Source of the DNA: an uncultured Mycoplasmatota bacterium | GTDB lineage: Bacteria > Bacillota_I > Bacilli_A > RF39 > UBA660 | Direction: 5' to 3' | Length of the DNA: 64,000 bases | Assembly (NCBI GenBank): GCA_900542735.1 | Contig: UQOS01000002.1 | Span: 1-64,000 of the forward strand | Part shown: positions 28,701 through 37,856 of the stretch, one piece after another | Position numbering within the stretch: the first letter of the stretch is position 1 | Layout of the letters: every line of letters begins with the position of its first letter | Notes under the pieces: model-generated | Told to the model about the DNA's origin: nothing | Databases searched by the model: none | What the model saw: only the letters and a program-made list of their open reading frames with translations | Program-made: the position numbers and the translations under genes

Positions 28701-31700
28701 TATATAAGTTGATTTATTAGTTCCATCTTCTGATGTAGATACAATTGTATATTTTGTTACTTTTCCTGATACTAAATCTTTGTCTTCAAAAGTTACTGTA
28801 CTATCTGGATCTAGTGTTGTATAAGTAAAATTATCTTTACTTAAATGGTTTATAAAGTTAGGTACTGTTACATTATATTCATAAGTATCAGATTGGAAAA
28901 CTGGATCTAGTGTATAGGTACTAAGTTCTAAATTAGACAATCTAGATTCATTAGAAAGTGGTCTTCTTATTGTAACATTATATACTCTTTCTTCTCCACG
29001 ACTTGATGTTACAGTAATAGGAATATCTAAATATTTTTCATTGGCTGGGAAGTTATAATCACCATTTCCAGTAATTGTAGCAATATCAACTTCTTTAGTA
29101 GCTAATACAGTACAAGAAGTTACATTGCTTTCTGTAAATACAGTATAAGAAGTAGTTTCTCTATCAAAAACTGGATCTAAATTACCACAACTAACATTTA
29201 AAGTAGATAAATAATTATTAATTACTACTTCATCTGTTAAAGTTAAAGTATAAGTAGTTTCAGTATTATCTTCTGCTTTTACAGTAACCGTAATATTACT
29301 ACTTGTAGTAATATCAGGTATCGTAATTACATTTTTATAAGTATTTGAAGAAGTAGTTACTTGCTCATTATTATCTATCATAATACTTTTAATAGTAGCT
29401 GTATTCTTTAGTGTTTTTAACTCTAGGTTAGCACTTGTTAGAGTACTAGGTATAAATACTTCATAAGTAGTTGTATCTTTATCAAACTTAGGAGTAAATC
29501 CATAATTACCAAGTTTAAATATCTCTAATCTAGAATCTGTTGATACTACTTTGGTAACAGTAAGTTTATAAGTATTTGTAGTTTTCTTATCCTCAGCTGT
29601 TACTTTGATTAGAACTTCTTGCGTTTGATCATTTGTAAAATTACTATTACCTTCTACTGTATAAGTAGCATAAGAATCTGTTAAGACAATATTATCTAAA
29701 TTCAAACTAGATTCATCAGTAGTAATTGTATAATTAAAGGTATTTTTATCAAATGTTTCATTAGTAATAATACCTAGTGAATCAATAGTAGCAATATTAT
29801 TATCTGATCTATTTATCACTAAATTATAAGTAGATGTCGTATTATCTTCAGCAGTAACAATAATCATATAAATATTACTTCCTGTTATTAAATTAATATC
29901 ATTATCTACAATATCACCATTAATATCATAAATTTTATAACTAGCATACTCATTTCTAACAGTTGGTGTGATAGTAAGATTATGAGCTTTTGTATTTAAA
30001 GTATATTGATAACTTTCAGAATTAAATTCTTCATTTAATCCTTCACTAGTCGTTAAGTTTGATAGTTTAGAATCACTACTCTTATTTCTATTAATAGTAA
30101 TTTTATAAGTTCTAACATTACCATTTTGAGCAGTAACATTTACAAAGAAAATATTTTCTCCTAAAGTTAATTCTTGTGGGAAAGTATCTATAACGTTACC
30201 AGTTGAATCAGTGATAGAATAAGTAGCATTCTTACTTTCTATAGTAGCATTTATCGTAATACGACTATCTTCTGTTGTTTTTGTATATTCCAATAATTCT
30301 TTTGAAAATTCTTGTTCCAATCCAGTGTTGGTAGTTAAATTTGATAAATAATTATTATCATCTAATACAAAATTGGCATTAATTTTATAGATTCTAATAT
30401 CTCCCGTTTCACTGGTTACTTTAATTTCAATTTCATTTAATCCAAGATTTAGTTTTAAATTTCCAATTATTTCTACTTTAGCATATTTATTATTTGGAAT
30501 TGCAGTAATTTCAATATTTACTTTATGGGTATCAAAATTATATTCTAAAGTATTTGGATCAAATGAAGGATTAAGAATAATATCTTTTACTTCTAGTGTT
30601 TTTAAAGTATTATCACTACTTAATTCTCTTGTTACAGTTAAAGTATATACTTTTTCTACACCAGTTTCACTAGTTACGGTAATTGTGATGATATTCTCCC
30701 CTGGTACTAAATTTTTAGCATTATCACTAATTACTACTTTGGCATATTTGTTATTTGGAACTGCCTTAATATTTAGTGAATGATCATTGGTAGTAAAACT
30801 ATAATTTAAGGTATCTGAATTGAAATTAGGAATTAGAGTATTCTCTTCTACTTCTAAACTAGCTAGTGTATTATCACTGGATTTTTCCCTTGTGATTATT
30901 ACAGAGTATGTTCTAGTAGTTCCATCTTCTGCAGTCACAACAATATTATTTTCAGAAGGATTATCTGATAATAAATTAATATTTTTTACATATACACTAC
31001 TATTTCCAATTGATGCACGCTTTTTACCATTAGAAGTTGCAGTTAAGACTACATTCGTTATATCATTTGGTAAATTTAATACATATTTATCATATAATGG
31101 ATCAAAATTTGGTGTTAGTATGTAATTTTCATTACCATTTGTTACTAATAATGATTGTAAGTAATTATCATTGTAGCCAGTACGATTTACTATTAATTTA
31201 TAATCACAAGTTGATTTATCTTCTGATGTTACTCTAATAGTTATTTCATTTTTACCAGCAATTAAATTATTGTAATTACCTATTATTTGATATGTAGAAG
31301 TTCCTGCTTGAGGTGTTGCATTTATAGTTAGTTTTTCAACTTCTCCAGTTACATATAAATAATATACAAATTTTGTAGATTCAAACTTTTCTGTTAGTGG
31401 AGCTTCATCTACTGTTAAATCAGCAAGTAAAGTATTACTATTTGCTTTTCTTCTTACCACAATAGTATAAGTTAAACTGCTGCCATCTTGAGCTGTTACT
31501 ACTACATTAATAGTATTTGCACCAACATTTAAGTCATATTCTTGTAAACCAGTAGAAGTTGCTAATAATTCATCTTCTAAAGTACCGGTTAAAGATATTT
31601 TTGAAACAGAGTTTTCTACTTCTAGGTCATATTTTAAATTCATTTTGTTGAATTCTGGACTAAGAGTTATTTTTTTAGGATTATCTTTGTTTGTAATATC

Positions 31701-34700
31701 TGTTACTGTTAAATCTGTTAAGAAAGCATTATTACTTTCTAGTCTAGTAACATAAATGGTATATTGTTTTTCGGTACCATTTTGAGCTGTTACTGTTATC
31801 TTAATAGTATTTTGTCCATAATCTAAGGTATCAGGTTTGGTAATTTTTACAGTAGCATTTGGATCATCTGCTATAGCTTCTATTTCAACATTTTCTGTTT
31901 CATGAGGAACTGTTACATAATAATCCGTTATATTGTAAGAATAATTAATATCATACTCAGGTGAAGTCATCTTTAAAGATCTTAAATCAGCATTACCTGT
32001 CATATCACGGTAAATATCATAATACCATGAAGTAGTATTATTTTTATCTTCTGATGTAACATCTATTTGGAATTTATTGCTTCCACCTGATAATTCATAT
32101 AAACCATCGCCATTTACTGTTTGGAAATAATGAGCTTTATCTACTACCATTACGATTTCACGGATAGTATATGGTACTTTTACTTGATATGAGTTAGTAT
32201 TTTCATCAAATTTATAAACACAAGTACCTTCCATAGAAGAACAGTATTCTTGAAGTAAACCATTAATTAAAATATTTTTAGGAGAAGCATTAGTATCAGC
32301 TTTTCTTGTTACTACTACTTTATAAGTTTTGGTATAACCGTTTTCAGCAGTTACCACTAATGGTATTTCTGTAGTACCAGCTTCAATAATATAATCACCA
32401 TTTCCAACAACACTTGCTTTACCATCTGAAGGAACTCCTTCAACATTAATTTCAACTTCATCACTTGCTAAGGTTAAGTAATAAGTATCGGTATTATAAT
32501 CCCAGTCTGGAGTCATTACTCCTTTATTTGAAATGATACCATCAAGGTAGTTATTTTCACTTTCTTGATAAGGAATTGTGATTTTGGCATAACCATTACC
32601 GGCATGTCCTGTTTCTTTTGTTCCTGTTGGTGAGGTAAAGGAATTAGAACCACTTAAGGTGTTGGCGTTTGTTAAATAATAATCACTGTTTAATAACCAT
32701 TTACTGTCATTTTCAATTACGGATGCGTTTTCTTCGGTATAGATGAAACCAGATCCACCACCGCCACCGTTAGACCAGCCGCTTGTAGCTCCACTTCCTC
32801 CACCGTACCAGCCGCCTCCGCCGCCACCACCGTAGTAATTTCCACCACTAGTAGGAGCGTTAGCACCAATACCAAATTTACCTATTGTTCCAATTGCGCT
32901 ACTATATTTTCCGTAAGTTCCACCTTCAGTTTGAGTACCACCACCAGCTTGAGTTCCACATGAACCACTGGCGCTAGATCCACCACCATTAAGGCCTCCA
33001 CCTACAGCACCACTAGCACAACCATCTGATCCGTGTCCGCCACCACCACCGGCAACGATTACACGACTATATAAGGAATCTGTACCTATACGAATATCTG
33101 ATGCTCCTCCACCTTTACCAACGCGAGAAGTACCACCACCATTAAATCCACCACTGGCACCACTTCCACCAGCATATACATAAAGAATAGTACCTTTGGT
33201 TAAGTAAATATTACCATAAGAGTAACCACCACGGCCACCACCATTACCACCTTGGGCTCCCCAAACTTCTAGTAAATATTCATGGTCGTATGGAATAATT
33301 ACAGTTTGAACATTACCATTATAACTTAAATCTTTTTCATAACCACTTACAGTTACTCGTTTTACATGAAGAATATAAGTTGTTGCATCAACATGTGGCT
33401 CTGTTACATTGATCGTAATATCAAAATTGTCAGATTCAATGTAGCCATCGCCAGTTACTGTAGCTTTAGCTTCATTATCATATAAATCAACAATAGTATT
33501 TACTGCTGCTATATGGCTTTCAAATTCAATATCAAATTCCGTTTGATCATTAGGAATTGGTATTTCTATTACTGAACCACCACTACTGTTAAAGGTTAGT
33601 TTTTTAATTTTACTTGAGTGAGGTAAAGTAATGTTTAAAGTATAAGTTTTCGTACTTGTACCAGTTTCATTAGTTACTGAAATTGGTATTTTATAAGTAT
33701 TATTTTTATTAGAAATATGACCGATATTAGTAATAATTTGGTCGGCTGAACCTTTATCAACTGTTAAATCATACTCATCCATATAATAAGGTAAGGTTAC
33801 ATTATAAGTTAAAGTATCTTTATCAAAAGTTTTATCAGAAAATTCAGAGATAGAATATTCATCAAAATAGATATTATTTAAATAATCAATATCATTTGCT
33901 TCACGGTGAATGTGATATGTAAATACTTCTACAGCGCCATTAATATAAGTAATGGTTATATTATAAGTATTATCACCAACATGAATTTCTTGTTTACCAT
34001 CACCATCTACTTTTAAGATAGAATCACTATCAGTTACTGTGAAGGTTACTAAAGAAGAATCATTACTAGATAAAGTTCCAGTATATTCTTTTGTATCATA
34101 ATCAAATTCTTTATCTAAAGTAACATTATCACTAACGATAATATCATAATCATATGATAATGAGAAAGATATTTTAACGAATCCATTACCAGTATGACCT
34201 GTTTCATTGCCACCTTTTGGTGCTGGGAAGCTAGTGTTTCCGGCTTTAGTAGATGCTTCAGATAGATATTGACTAGATGATAATAAGTATTCATCAGGTA
34301 CGATAGACGCGTTTGATTCGGTCCAAACAAAACCAGAACCTCCACCGCCTCCACGGTCATCGTCTCTAGAACCGTCAACGCCAGCTCCGCCACCGCCGTA
34401 CCAGCCGCCGCCACCGCCTCCGCCGTAGCCACCATTAGCAGCAATTCCGGATCCTCCTTTTCCAAAGGTTCCGATATTGGCACCGCCTGAAGTTTGACTA
34501 GCACCTTGAGCACCATCACCGTAATCACCTGCACCGTTGCCACCGGAAGTTCCGCCACCAACTCCGCCGGTATTACCACTAGCGCCAACGGAACCACCTC
34601 CGCCAGCAACTATTAAACGATTATATAATGATTGGCCACCTAAGCGAATATCTGATGCACCACCACCATAGATAGTGCCATAGCCTGCTTTTCCACCACC

Positions 34701-37136
34701 GTTCCAGCCACCATTATTACCGTTACTTCCAACATATACATATAAAATTTGCCCTTTATTTAAGAAAATTTGTCCAGTTGAATAGCCACCTTTTCCACCA
34801 TTATTACTTCCACGATGTCCACCTTGGGCACCCCATGCTTCAAGAGTATAAATTCCAGCTGCAGGGGCAATAAATTTTTGTGGTAAACCATTATATTCAT
34901 ACCCATAAGCTCCTGTTGAACCACTCATTAAGTAATCACTTTGCTTATGGAAAGTAATTTTATAATTAACTGTTAAACCAGTAATATCATTTTTTACATC
35001 AACACTATATACATATTGTTTACTGTTTGTGATATCATAGCTACCGGTATGACTTTCAACCATAGAATAGCCATCATTTAGTTGAAGGTTAACATTAATA
35101 CTATTTACACTATCAAGTACTGAAATATTGTATTCATAAATTGTGTAATCAAAGTCAATAGGAACTGTACCATCATTAATCGTAATATCAGCAACACCAT
35201 TGATTAATTTAGGACTAATTCTGACATAACCATTACCCGCATGTCCTGTTTCGTTAGAACCAGTTGGTGATAAAAATGAAGCATTACCATTTATTAAAGA
35301 AGCATTTGTCAAATAATTTTTATCAGTAACTAAGTAACCTTCTGGTACATATTTACTATTTTCACTAGTAAAGGCAAAGTTAGATCCTCCTCCTCCACCT
35401 TTATCGTCATCTCTACTGCCATCTGGATTAGCACCACCACCGCCGTACCAGCCACCACCACCGGCGCCAGCATAGCCACCTGATCCAAATGTTCCATCTC
35501 CACCATAACCGAATCCTGCGCGATAGCTTCCAGCAGCATTAATAGAAGCAGCTGTTCCACCAGATCCGCAACCAGATGATGCACTAACGCCACCTGCTCC
35601 ACCGCCATTACCACTAGCTCCAACGGAACCACCACCACCAGCAACTAGGACTCTATTATATAAAGTATTACCACCATAGCGAATATCAGTAGCTCCACCA
35701 CCATAGGTATTAGTAGTTTCATGCCAAACACCACCAGTTGTATAATAACCAACGGTATGGCCACCACCATTATATCCTTTTTTTAAACCATCTTTTGTGG
35801 TAGTAGAACCAGACCCACCAACATAAATATATAGTACTTCTCCTTTAACTAAATACATGTCAGCTTTAGAGTAAGCTCCTTTTCCACCATTATTACTTCC
35901 ACGATGACCACCTTGAGCTCCCCAAGTTTCAAGAGTATAAATACCTGTTGCTGGTACATAGAATTTTTCATAATCACCAGCATATGAGTAACCATATGAT
36001 ACACTGCTACGATTTTCTAAGTAAGCATTTTGTTTTTTTACTGTTACTGTATAAATCTGCACAACACCTGTTTCGTTATCTGTTAAAGTAATAGTATTCG
36101 TAACAGATAATTTATCAGTCATATCGGTACTACGATTTGATTGAGTTAAATTGTAACCTTCCTCAGTAGTTATATTAAAACGAATATTTTCAATGTCATT
36201 ATCTACAGTTAAATCATAATTATAGATATTATATTTATAATCTATTGGAACATTTCCACGATTGATTTCAAAATTAGTAATTCCATCTAATTTTACAGCA
36301 GTTATTTTAGCATAACCATCACCAGCTCTATTTCCATCAGTATAGTTAACACTTGTCATAAAATAATCTTCGCTGACTGAGTAACCAGTTGGTACATATT
36401 GTTTTGTTTGAGAGTTCCAAGTAAAACTTGAACCTCCTCCACCACCGCGATCATCATCTCTACTGCTGTCCGGATTAGCTCCGCCACCACCGTACCAGCC
36501 GCCACCACCGGCACCAGCATAGCCGCCTGCACCTGATGTTCCATCTCCACCATAACCGAATCCTGCACGAAGACTACCGGCTGTAGATAATGAAGCACCT
36601 ATTCCACCAAAACCACAACCGCTTGTAGAGCCACCAGTGACACCTCCTGCTCCACCAGTATTACTATTAGAACCAACGGAACCTCCACCGCCACCAACAA
36701 TTAATCTTGATTTAAGGCTTGTTTCATTATTCCATTCACCAGATACAAAACGAATATCAGTAGCACCGCCACCATATATTTTTAACTGTGGTTGAAATCC
36801 TCCACCATTGTATCCTGTATGAGTTTGACCACTACCACCAACATAAATATATAGAGTATCTCCTCTTTTTAGATATACTTCTCCTGTTGCATAGCCACCT
36901 TTTCCACCGTTATTAGACCCGCGGTGTCCACCTTGAGCTCCCCAAGTTTCAAGTTTATAAATACCACTTCTTGGAACAACAAAAGTTTGATAATCACCTG
37001 TGTAATTAAATTCATATATATTACTATTAGTTCCTGCATTTACTATTGGCAATCCTAAAAATCCTGTTAATAAAGTTACTAGCAAGATACTAAATACCCT
37101 TTTACTTCGTTTTAATTTATTAAATACTCTATTCAT
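22707..37136 (-). CDS. 4809-aa secreted protein: four ALK/LTK-type glycine-rich domains, ~38 cadherin-like repeats, BIG2, dockerin
   Basis: The longest gene in the window (14.4 kb). Signal peptide ending LPIVNAG. Four glycine-rich domains of the PF12810 (ALK/LTK) type lie near residues 41-280, 382-640, 744-992 and 1264-1519. Each has Y-x-G...F-VP-G-Y-LETWGAQGG, LYIYVGGSG, YGGGATDIR, a VAGGGGSVG core, GGWYGGGGA and (except the last) SRDDDRGGGGGS. Beta-sandwich segments separate them. About 33 cadherin-like repeats then run to ~4550 (38 in all), followed by a BIG2-like domain, an X-like module and a dockerin pair (DIDGDGYITVAD and DIDVDNYVTVAD, then QNYILRL). No anchor. ATG at 37136 with GGTGAT upstream; consensus promoter at 37163. 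Likely a long adhesin or scaffold arm held by a cohesin. Reading of repeat numbers is by eye. Confidence 0.82.
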   Translation of the reverse strand: MNRVFNKLKRSKRVFSILLVTLLTGFLGLPIVNAGTNSNIYEFNYTGDYQTFVVPRSGIYKLETWGAQGGHRGSNNGGKGGYATGEVYLKRGDTLYIYVGGSGQTHTGYNGGGFQPQLKIYGGGATDIRFVSGEWNNETSLKSRLIVGGGGGSVGSNSNTGGAGGVTGGSTSGCGFGGIGASLSTAGSLRAGFGYGGDGTSGAGGYAGAGGGGWYGGGGANPDSSRDDDRGGGGGSSFTWNSQTKQYVPTGYSVSEDYFMTSVNYTDGNRAGDGYAKITAVKLDGITNFEINRGNVPIDYKYNIYNYDLTVDNDIENIRFNITTEEGYNLTQSNRSTDMTDKLSVTNTITLTDNETGVVQIYTVTVKKQNAYLENRSSVSYGYSYAGDYEKFYVPATGIYTLETWGAQGGHRGSNNGGKGAYSKADMYLVKGEVLYIYVGGSGSTTTKDGLKKGYNGGGHTVGYYTTGGVWHETTNTYGGGATDIRYGGNTLYNRVLVAGGGGSVGASGNGGGAGGVSASSGCGSGGTAASINAAGSYRAGFGYGGDGTFGSGGYAGAGGGGWYGGGGANPDGSRDDDKGGGGGSNFAFTSENSKYVPEGYLVTDKNYLTNASLINGNASFLSPTGSNETGHAGNGYVRISPKLINGVADITINDGTVPIDFDYTIYEYNISVLDSVNSINVNLQLNDGYSMVESHTGSYDITNSKQYVYSVDVKNDITGLTVNYKITFHKQSDYLMSGSTGAYGYEYNGLPQKFIAPAAGIYTLEAWGAQGGHRGSNNGGKGGYSTGQIFLNKGQILYVYVGSNGNNGGWNGGGKAGYGTIYGGGASDIRLGGQSLYNRLIVAGGGGSVGASGNTGGVGGGTSGGNGAGDYGDGAQGASQTSGGANIGTFGKGGSGIAANGGYGGGGGGGWYGGGGAGVDGSRDDDRGGGGGSGFVWTESNASIVPDEYLLSSSQYLSEASTKAGNTSFPAPKGGNETGHTGNGFVKISFSLSYDYDIIVSDNVTLDKEFDYDTKEYTGTLSSNDSSLVTFTVTDSDSILKVDGDGKQEIHVGDNTYNITITYINGAVEVFTYHIHREANDIDYLNNIYFDEYSISEFSDKTFDKDTLTYNVTLPYYMDEYDLTVDKGSADQIITNIGHISNKNNTYKIPISVTNETGTSTKTYTLNITLPHSSKIKKLTFNSSGGSVIEIPIPNDQTEFDIEFESHIAAVNTIVDLYDNEAKATVTGDGYIESDNFDITINVTEPHVDATTYILHVKRVTVSGYEKDLSYNGNVQTVIIPYDHEYLLEVWGAQGGNGGGRGGYSYGNIYLTKGTILYVYAGGSGASGGFNGGGTSRVGKGGGASDIRIGTDSLYSRVIVAGGGGGHGSDGCASGAVGGGLNGGGSSASGSCGTQAGGGTQTEGGTYGKYSSAIGTIGKFGIGANAPTSGGNYYGGGGGGGWYGGGSGATSGWSNGGGGGSGFIYTEENASVIENDSKWLLNSDYYLTNANTLSGSNSFTSPTGTKETGHAGNGYAKITIPYQESENNYLDGIISNKGVMTPDWDYNTDTYYLTLASDEVEINVEGVPSDGKASVVGNGDYIIEAGTTEIPLVVTAENGYTKTYKVVVTRKADTNASPKNILINGLLQEYCSSMEGTCVYKFDENTNSYQVKVPYTIREIVMVVDKAHYFQTVNGDGLYELSGGSNKFQIDVTSEDKNNTTSWYYDIYRDMTGNADLRSLKMTSPEYDINYSYNITDYYVTVPHETENVEIEAIADDPNATVKITKPDTLDYGQNTIKITVTAQNGTEKQYTIYVTRLESNNAFLTDLTVTDITNKDNPKKITLSPEFNKMNLKYDLEVENSVSKISLTGTLEDELLATSTGLQEYDLNVGANTINVVVTAQDGSSLTYTIVVRRKANSNTLLADLTVDEAPLTEKFESTKFVYYLYVTGEVEKLTINATPQAGTSTYQIIGNYNNLIAGKNEITIRVTSEDKSTCDYKLIVNRTGYNDNYLQSLLVTNGNENYILTPNFDPLYDKYVLNLPNDITNVVLTATSNGKKRASIGNSSVYVKNINLLSDNPSENNIVVTAEDGTTRTYSVIITREKSSDNTLASLEVEENTLIPNFNSDTLNYSFTTNDHSLNIKAVPNNKYAKVVISDNAKNLVPGENIITITVTSETGVEKVYTLTVTRELSSDNTLKTLEVKDIILNPSFDPNTLEYNFDTHKVNIEITAIPNNKYAKVEIIGNLKLNLGLNEIEIKVTSETGDIRIYKINANFVLDDNNYLSNLTTNTGLEQEFSKELLEYTKTTEDSRITINATIESKNATYSITDSTGNVIDTFPQELTLGENIFFVNVTAQNGNVRTYKITINRNKSSDSKLSNLTTSEGLNEEFNSESYQYTLNTKAHNLTITPTVRNEYASYKIYDINGDIVDNDINLITGSNIYMIIVTAEDNTTSTYNLVINRSDNNIATIDSLGIITNETFDKNTFNYTITTDESSLNLDNIVLTDSYATYTVEGNSNFTNDQTQEVLIKVTAEDKKTTNTYKLTVTKVVSTDSRLEIFKLGNYGFTPKFDKDTTTYEVFIPSTLTSANLELKTLKNTATIKSIMIDNNEQVTTSSNTYKNVITIPDITTSSNITVTVKAEDNTETTYTLTLTDEVVINNYLSTLNVSCGNLDPVFDRETTSYTVFTESNVTSCTVLATKEVDIATITGNGDYNFPANEKYLDIPITVTSSRGEERVYNVTIRRPLSNESRLSNLELSTYTLDPVFQSDTYEYNVTVPNFINHLSKDNFTYTTLDPDSTVTFEDKDLVSGKVTKYTIVSTSEDGTNKSTYILNVSREKSSDTTISSVNVTVSDNKFSCNMDPTSKLCTIEVPSNTSDFTLEATLPDMASVNPANPSKHTLLATEYNKDISLTVTAEDDTTDTYTVRIIRSESSNNDLMDLQVNYVSLPNFSSTKLSYEKTVIGTMNQVMITAVLADTKATVVTDLSKPFNLEYGLNTIEIVVRAEDKTEKTYTIEITRCDSVNAQLSSLSVKNYPFEETYDPEETEYTIRVPRTKKTLTRDEIIYSLADKNASITLDNKLDIDFDKTSNIYTITVTAGDGVVQKYYHISVLPELSTNNNVDKIVVDGVEIKPNSDKEFSYDIFDTDTNATLTSITLSNEYAVHNVMLPQKLTYDNQYQFMVTAENGDVAIYTVNLVRSKTRELKLANIEANFQKEDDCSGICTFDKVFNEDTTNYEIYIPNEITSLDDLVITPKNNLQTYEIIGNSNLSVGENTIIIRVKNSLNETFDYTLTVYREANSDPNILGVSFITPEYEITDFDENLYEYNVEFNAIESGKYELDVEKKNDNQQIEIKGAKVLYFGRNDIIVHTKSESCSTTVKTRYGCNEKDYIIHAYRNEKYSNLLASLTVSSGDTGDFLQVFNKYKFDYVLEVDSEISTVKIEGTAVNTTHATVFGNGEFNLTPGLNTFQIIVTPEIGDPSTYTLNIIRKQSDNVNLANLKVTGYELSPEFVKNTVDYYINIDSTVNQLDIIYTKEAEDQLVYITGNSNFVTGENIVNVVVLSADKTRGKTYKIHANRSASDNNLLNGITVSSMKNDIETIYPLTPDFNNEVNDYTVNVSKDISEINIKTIKGQKMQTIVGNGSYILDYGINVIPITVTSESGLVNTYNITINREFEFGLNSLTVSHDDTIYDLDPVFDPDTLEYNVSVDYEIDSVIVDATLKETLNDINGLGEYQLNTGNNDIVITVSYGENSRDYIIHVNRKKCSDNSLKSLQVAEGLIDPSFNKDILEYNVDIPYEYDSATVIYETNSKDATVEIRNNTDLEIGITKDIEVIVTAENGDIKTYIIHATKLPKPTASNRLINMYIDEATLEPVFNIGIMNYTAEVLKDTKRVNLHLQAEEKMYSTVEVYKLGSTTKTKVDMKVDDPKIMLNVDAGKNSFVIRVTNYEGSVRNYQLDIYRAGPNEARIKNLSFDYGTLAPVFDKNKNAYTMEVENTVTKLTETVTMMDEKATYTISGNKNLKIGENTITITTLAQDGKTSLEYTIIVTKKASSNAYLSDIVTFPEKDFTFDKEKYNYIYHVESNINTIQIIGIREDTTAKITGNGIYQLTGEDLTVKLTVVAQDGTTKVYTVVVTKKKESDNNLESLTINNGELVPNFDKDTLEYTVELENYIDSINVTGKSESDKATVSGNGNYNLVEGKNKIQIMVTAEDGTIKTYTITVTRKENELEQTLLEDLSVLEGALTPDFNPNTLNYIVNIPNEYESATVTYKVHNPDAVVDIYGNDNLEVGHNIITVKVSYNGEDTTYTIDAIRQEASNTYLNVLSVMNHDITPEFDKTIQNYTLTVANNIASIELKATPELSTSTVYIKKDTDYKETAGVTTINLTPGENTIYIKVVSISKAERVYKLVVTRENSDENKLLTLESSTGNITPKFDKDVNSYTLNVPVGTKYVTLSGTVSENATVNGLETYPLTVGTVTKYITVTSQSGLVNTYEVTIVREASHDALITNIKPSVGSLNPSFTSDTKSYTIEVEGDVNNISFDVTTNSKDTLVVGNGVTTLFAGKNIITITSIAEDGITQESVNIEVYKKTDIISFDTDLEINVPVGNDYQIDIKYNPENTDYNGMTYTVNNKSILTVSDTGLITPLTVGDTTITITSTRNKSLTKTVTVHVINPVIQSDTYYINRDDEDNNYITGMEPNTIVDDFLSNLKNERENLKVYESTETNVVENEENVKTKYIVKLVINNITYDQLNLVVKGDIDGDGYITVADVTLAENSILRLSKLDKIEFVAADIDVDNYVTVADVTKMQNYILRLNSSLNTDLYEQLEDK
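32580..37020 (-). repeat. Four glycine-rich domain copies in the 4809-aa gene
   Basis: Copies at about 36310-37016, 35215-35990, 34160-34905 and 32580-33345. Copies 1 and 2 share long near-identical DNA stretches (for example around 36520 and 35465), so the duplication is fairly recent. Base composition here is clearly richer in G and C than the neighbouring AT-rich repeats because of the Gly codons. Open frames on other phases in this region are shadows. Confidence 0.75.
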
Positions 37137-37162
37137 ACTATCACCATTTTACTCTATAAATA

Positions 37163-37191
37163 AGTATACTATATTTGTCTTATTTTGTCAT
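37163..37191 (-). promoter_or_regulatory. Promoter of the 4809-aa gene
   Basis: Minus strand: -35 ATGACA (37186-37191), 17 bp, -10 TATACT (37163-37168), about 26 bp before the start codon. Confidence 0.7.
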
Positions 37192-37225
37192 TAAAATGGA
37201 ACTTTTTTTTCACTTTTATACGCAT

Positions 37226-37250
37226 AAAAAGTCTGCTATATTTAGCAGAC
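37226..37250 (-). terminator. Terminator after the 151-aa gene
   Basis: Perfect stem GTCTGCTA/TAGCAGAC (37231-37250) followed by a T run on the minus strand. Confidence 0.9.
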
Positions 37251-37260
37251 CATCTATTTC

Positions 37261-37716
37261 TTATTTTGTTTCTTCTACTTCAAATCCACACACTAGATTT
37301 GTATCAATACGGTAATCCTTTTTACCATAAGGCTCTTTAGGATAAATAATAACCATCGAATTTGTTTTATCACATTCTTGATTTGTTTTACTATTTACAA
37401 ATTTCTTGATAATTTCTTCTGACTCATCTTTTTTATAACGAGCTAAATTATCTAAACTTACTTTAATACCAATATCAGTATATTTTTCTAAGAATGTTTT
37501 CTTTTCTTCATCAGTTTTCCCTATTTGATTATAGTAAAAATCTTCATAAAATGATATCCCTAGTTCTTTTAATTCTTTTGTTAGTTTTTGAGACTCATTT
37601 TTTGAGTGATTATTAAATATCAGAAATAAACTGATAATTACTATTAATAGTAATATAATACCTCCTATTATATAATAATGTTTTTTATTTAGTTTTTTTA
37701 AATTTATTTTTTTCAT
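37261..37716 (-). CDS. Small membrane-anchored protein, unknown
   Basis: 151 aa. A Lys-rich N-terminus (MKKINLKKLNKKH) is followed by one strong membrane helix (YYIIGGIILLLIVIISLFLIF) and a ~115-residue outer domain with two Cys (NQECDKT and LVCGFEV) that could form a disulfide. I do not recognise a family. It sits between the 250-aa cohesin-like gene and the 4809-aa gene but has its own terminator. A role in the surface assembly is possible from position only. Confidence 0.65.
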   Translation of the reverse strand: MKKINLKKLNKKHYYIIGGIILLLIVIISLFLIFNNHSKNESQKLTKELKELGISFYEDFYYNQIGKTDEEKKTFLEKYTDIGIKVSLDNLARYKKDESEEIIKKFVNSKTNQECDKTNSMVIIYPKEPYGKKDYRIDTNLVCGFEVEETK

Positions 37717-37781
37717 AATTCTACCTACCTAACGCATTCATTATAACATATTTTTATCATTTGAAACATATAAGTGTAAAA

Positions 37782-37830
37782 AAATACTAACTCTCTATCT
37801 CTATTTAGAGAAAGTTAGAATTAGTATTTA
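37782..37830 (-). terminator. Terminator after the 250-aa cohesin-like gene
   Basis: A long imperfect hairpin with AATACTAA...TTAGTATT outer arms and CTCTC/GAGAG pairs inside, followed by TTTTTTT on the minus strand. Confidence 0.7.
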
Positions 37831-37856
37831 TATTTATTATCATTTTATTACTCAAA

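Noticed and set aside
34115..36598. Long open frames on other phases inside the glycine-rich region (for example 34115-34609, 35330-35644, 36356-36598)
   Set aside because: Their Val/Leu/Ala-rich products arise from Gly codons read out of frame; no start sites, and the main frame is clearly the coding one.
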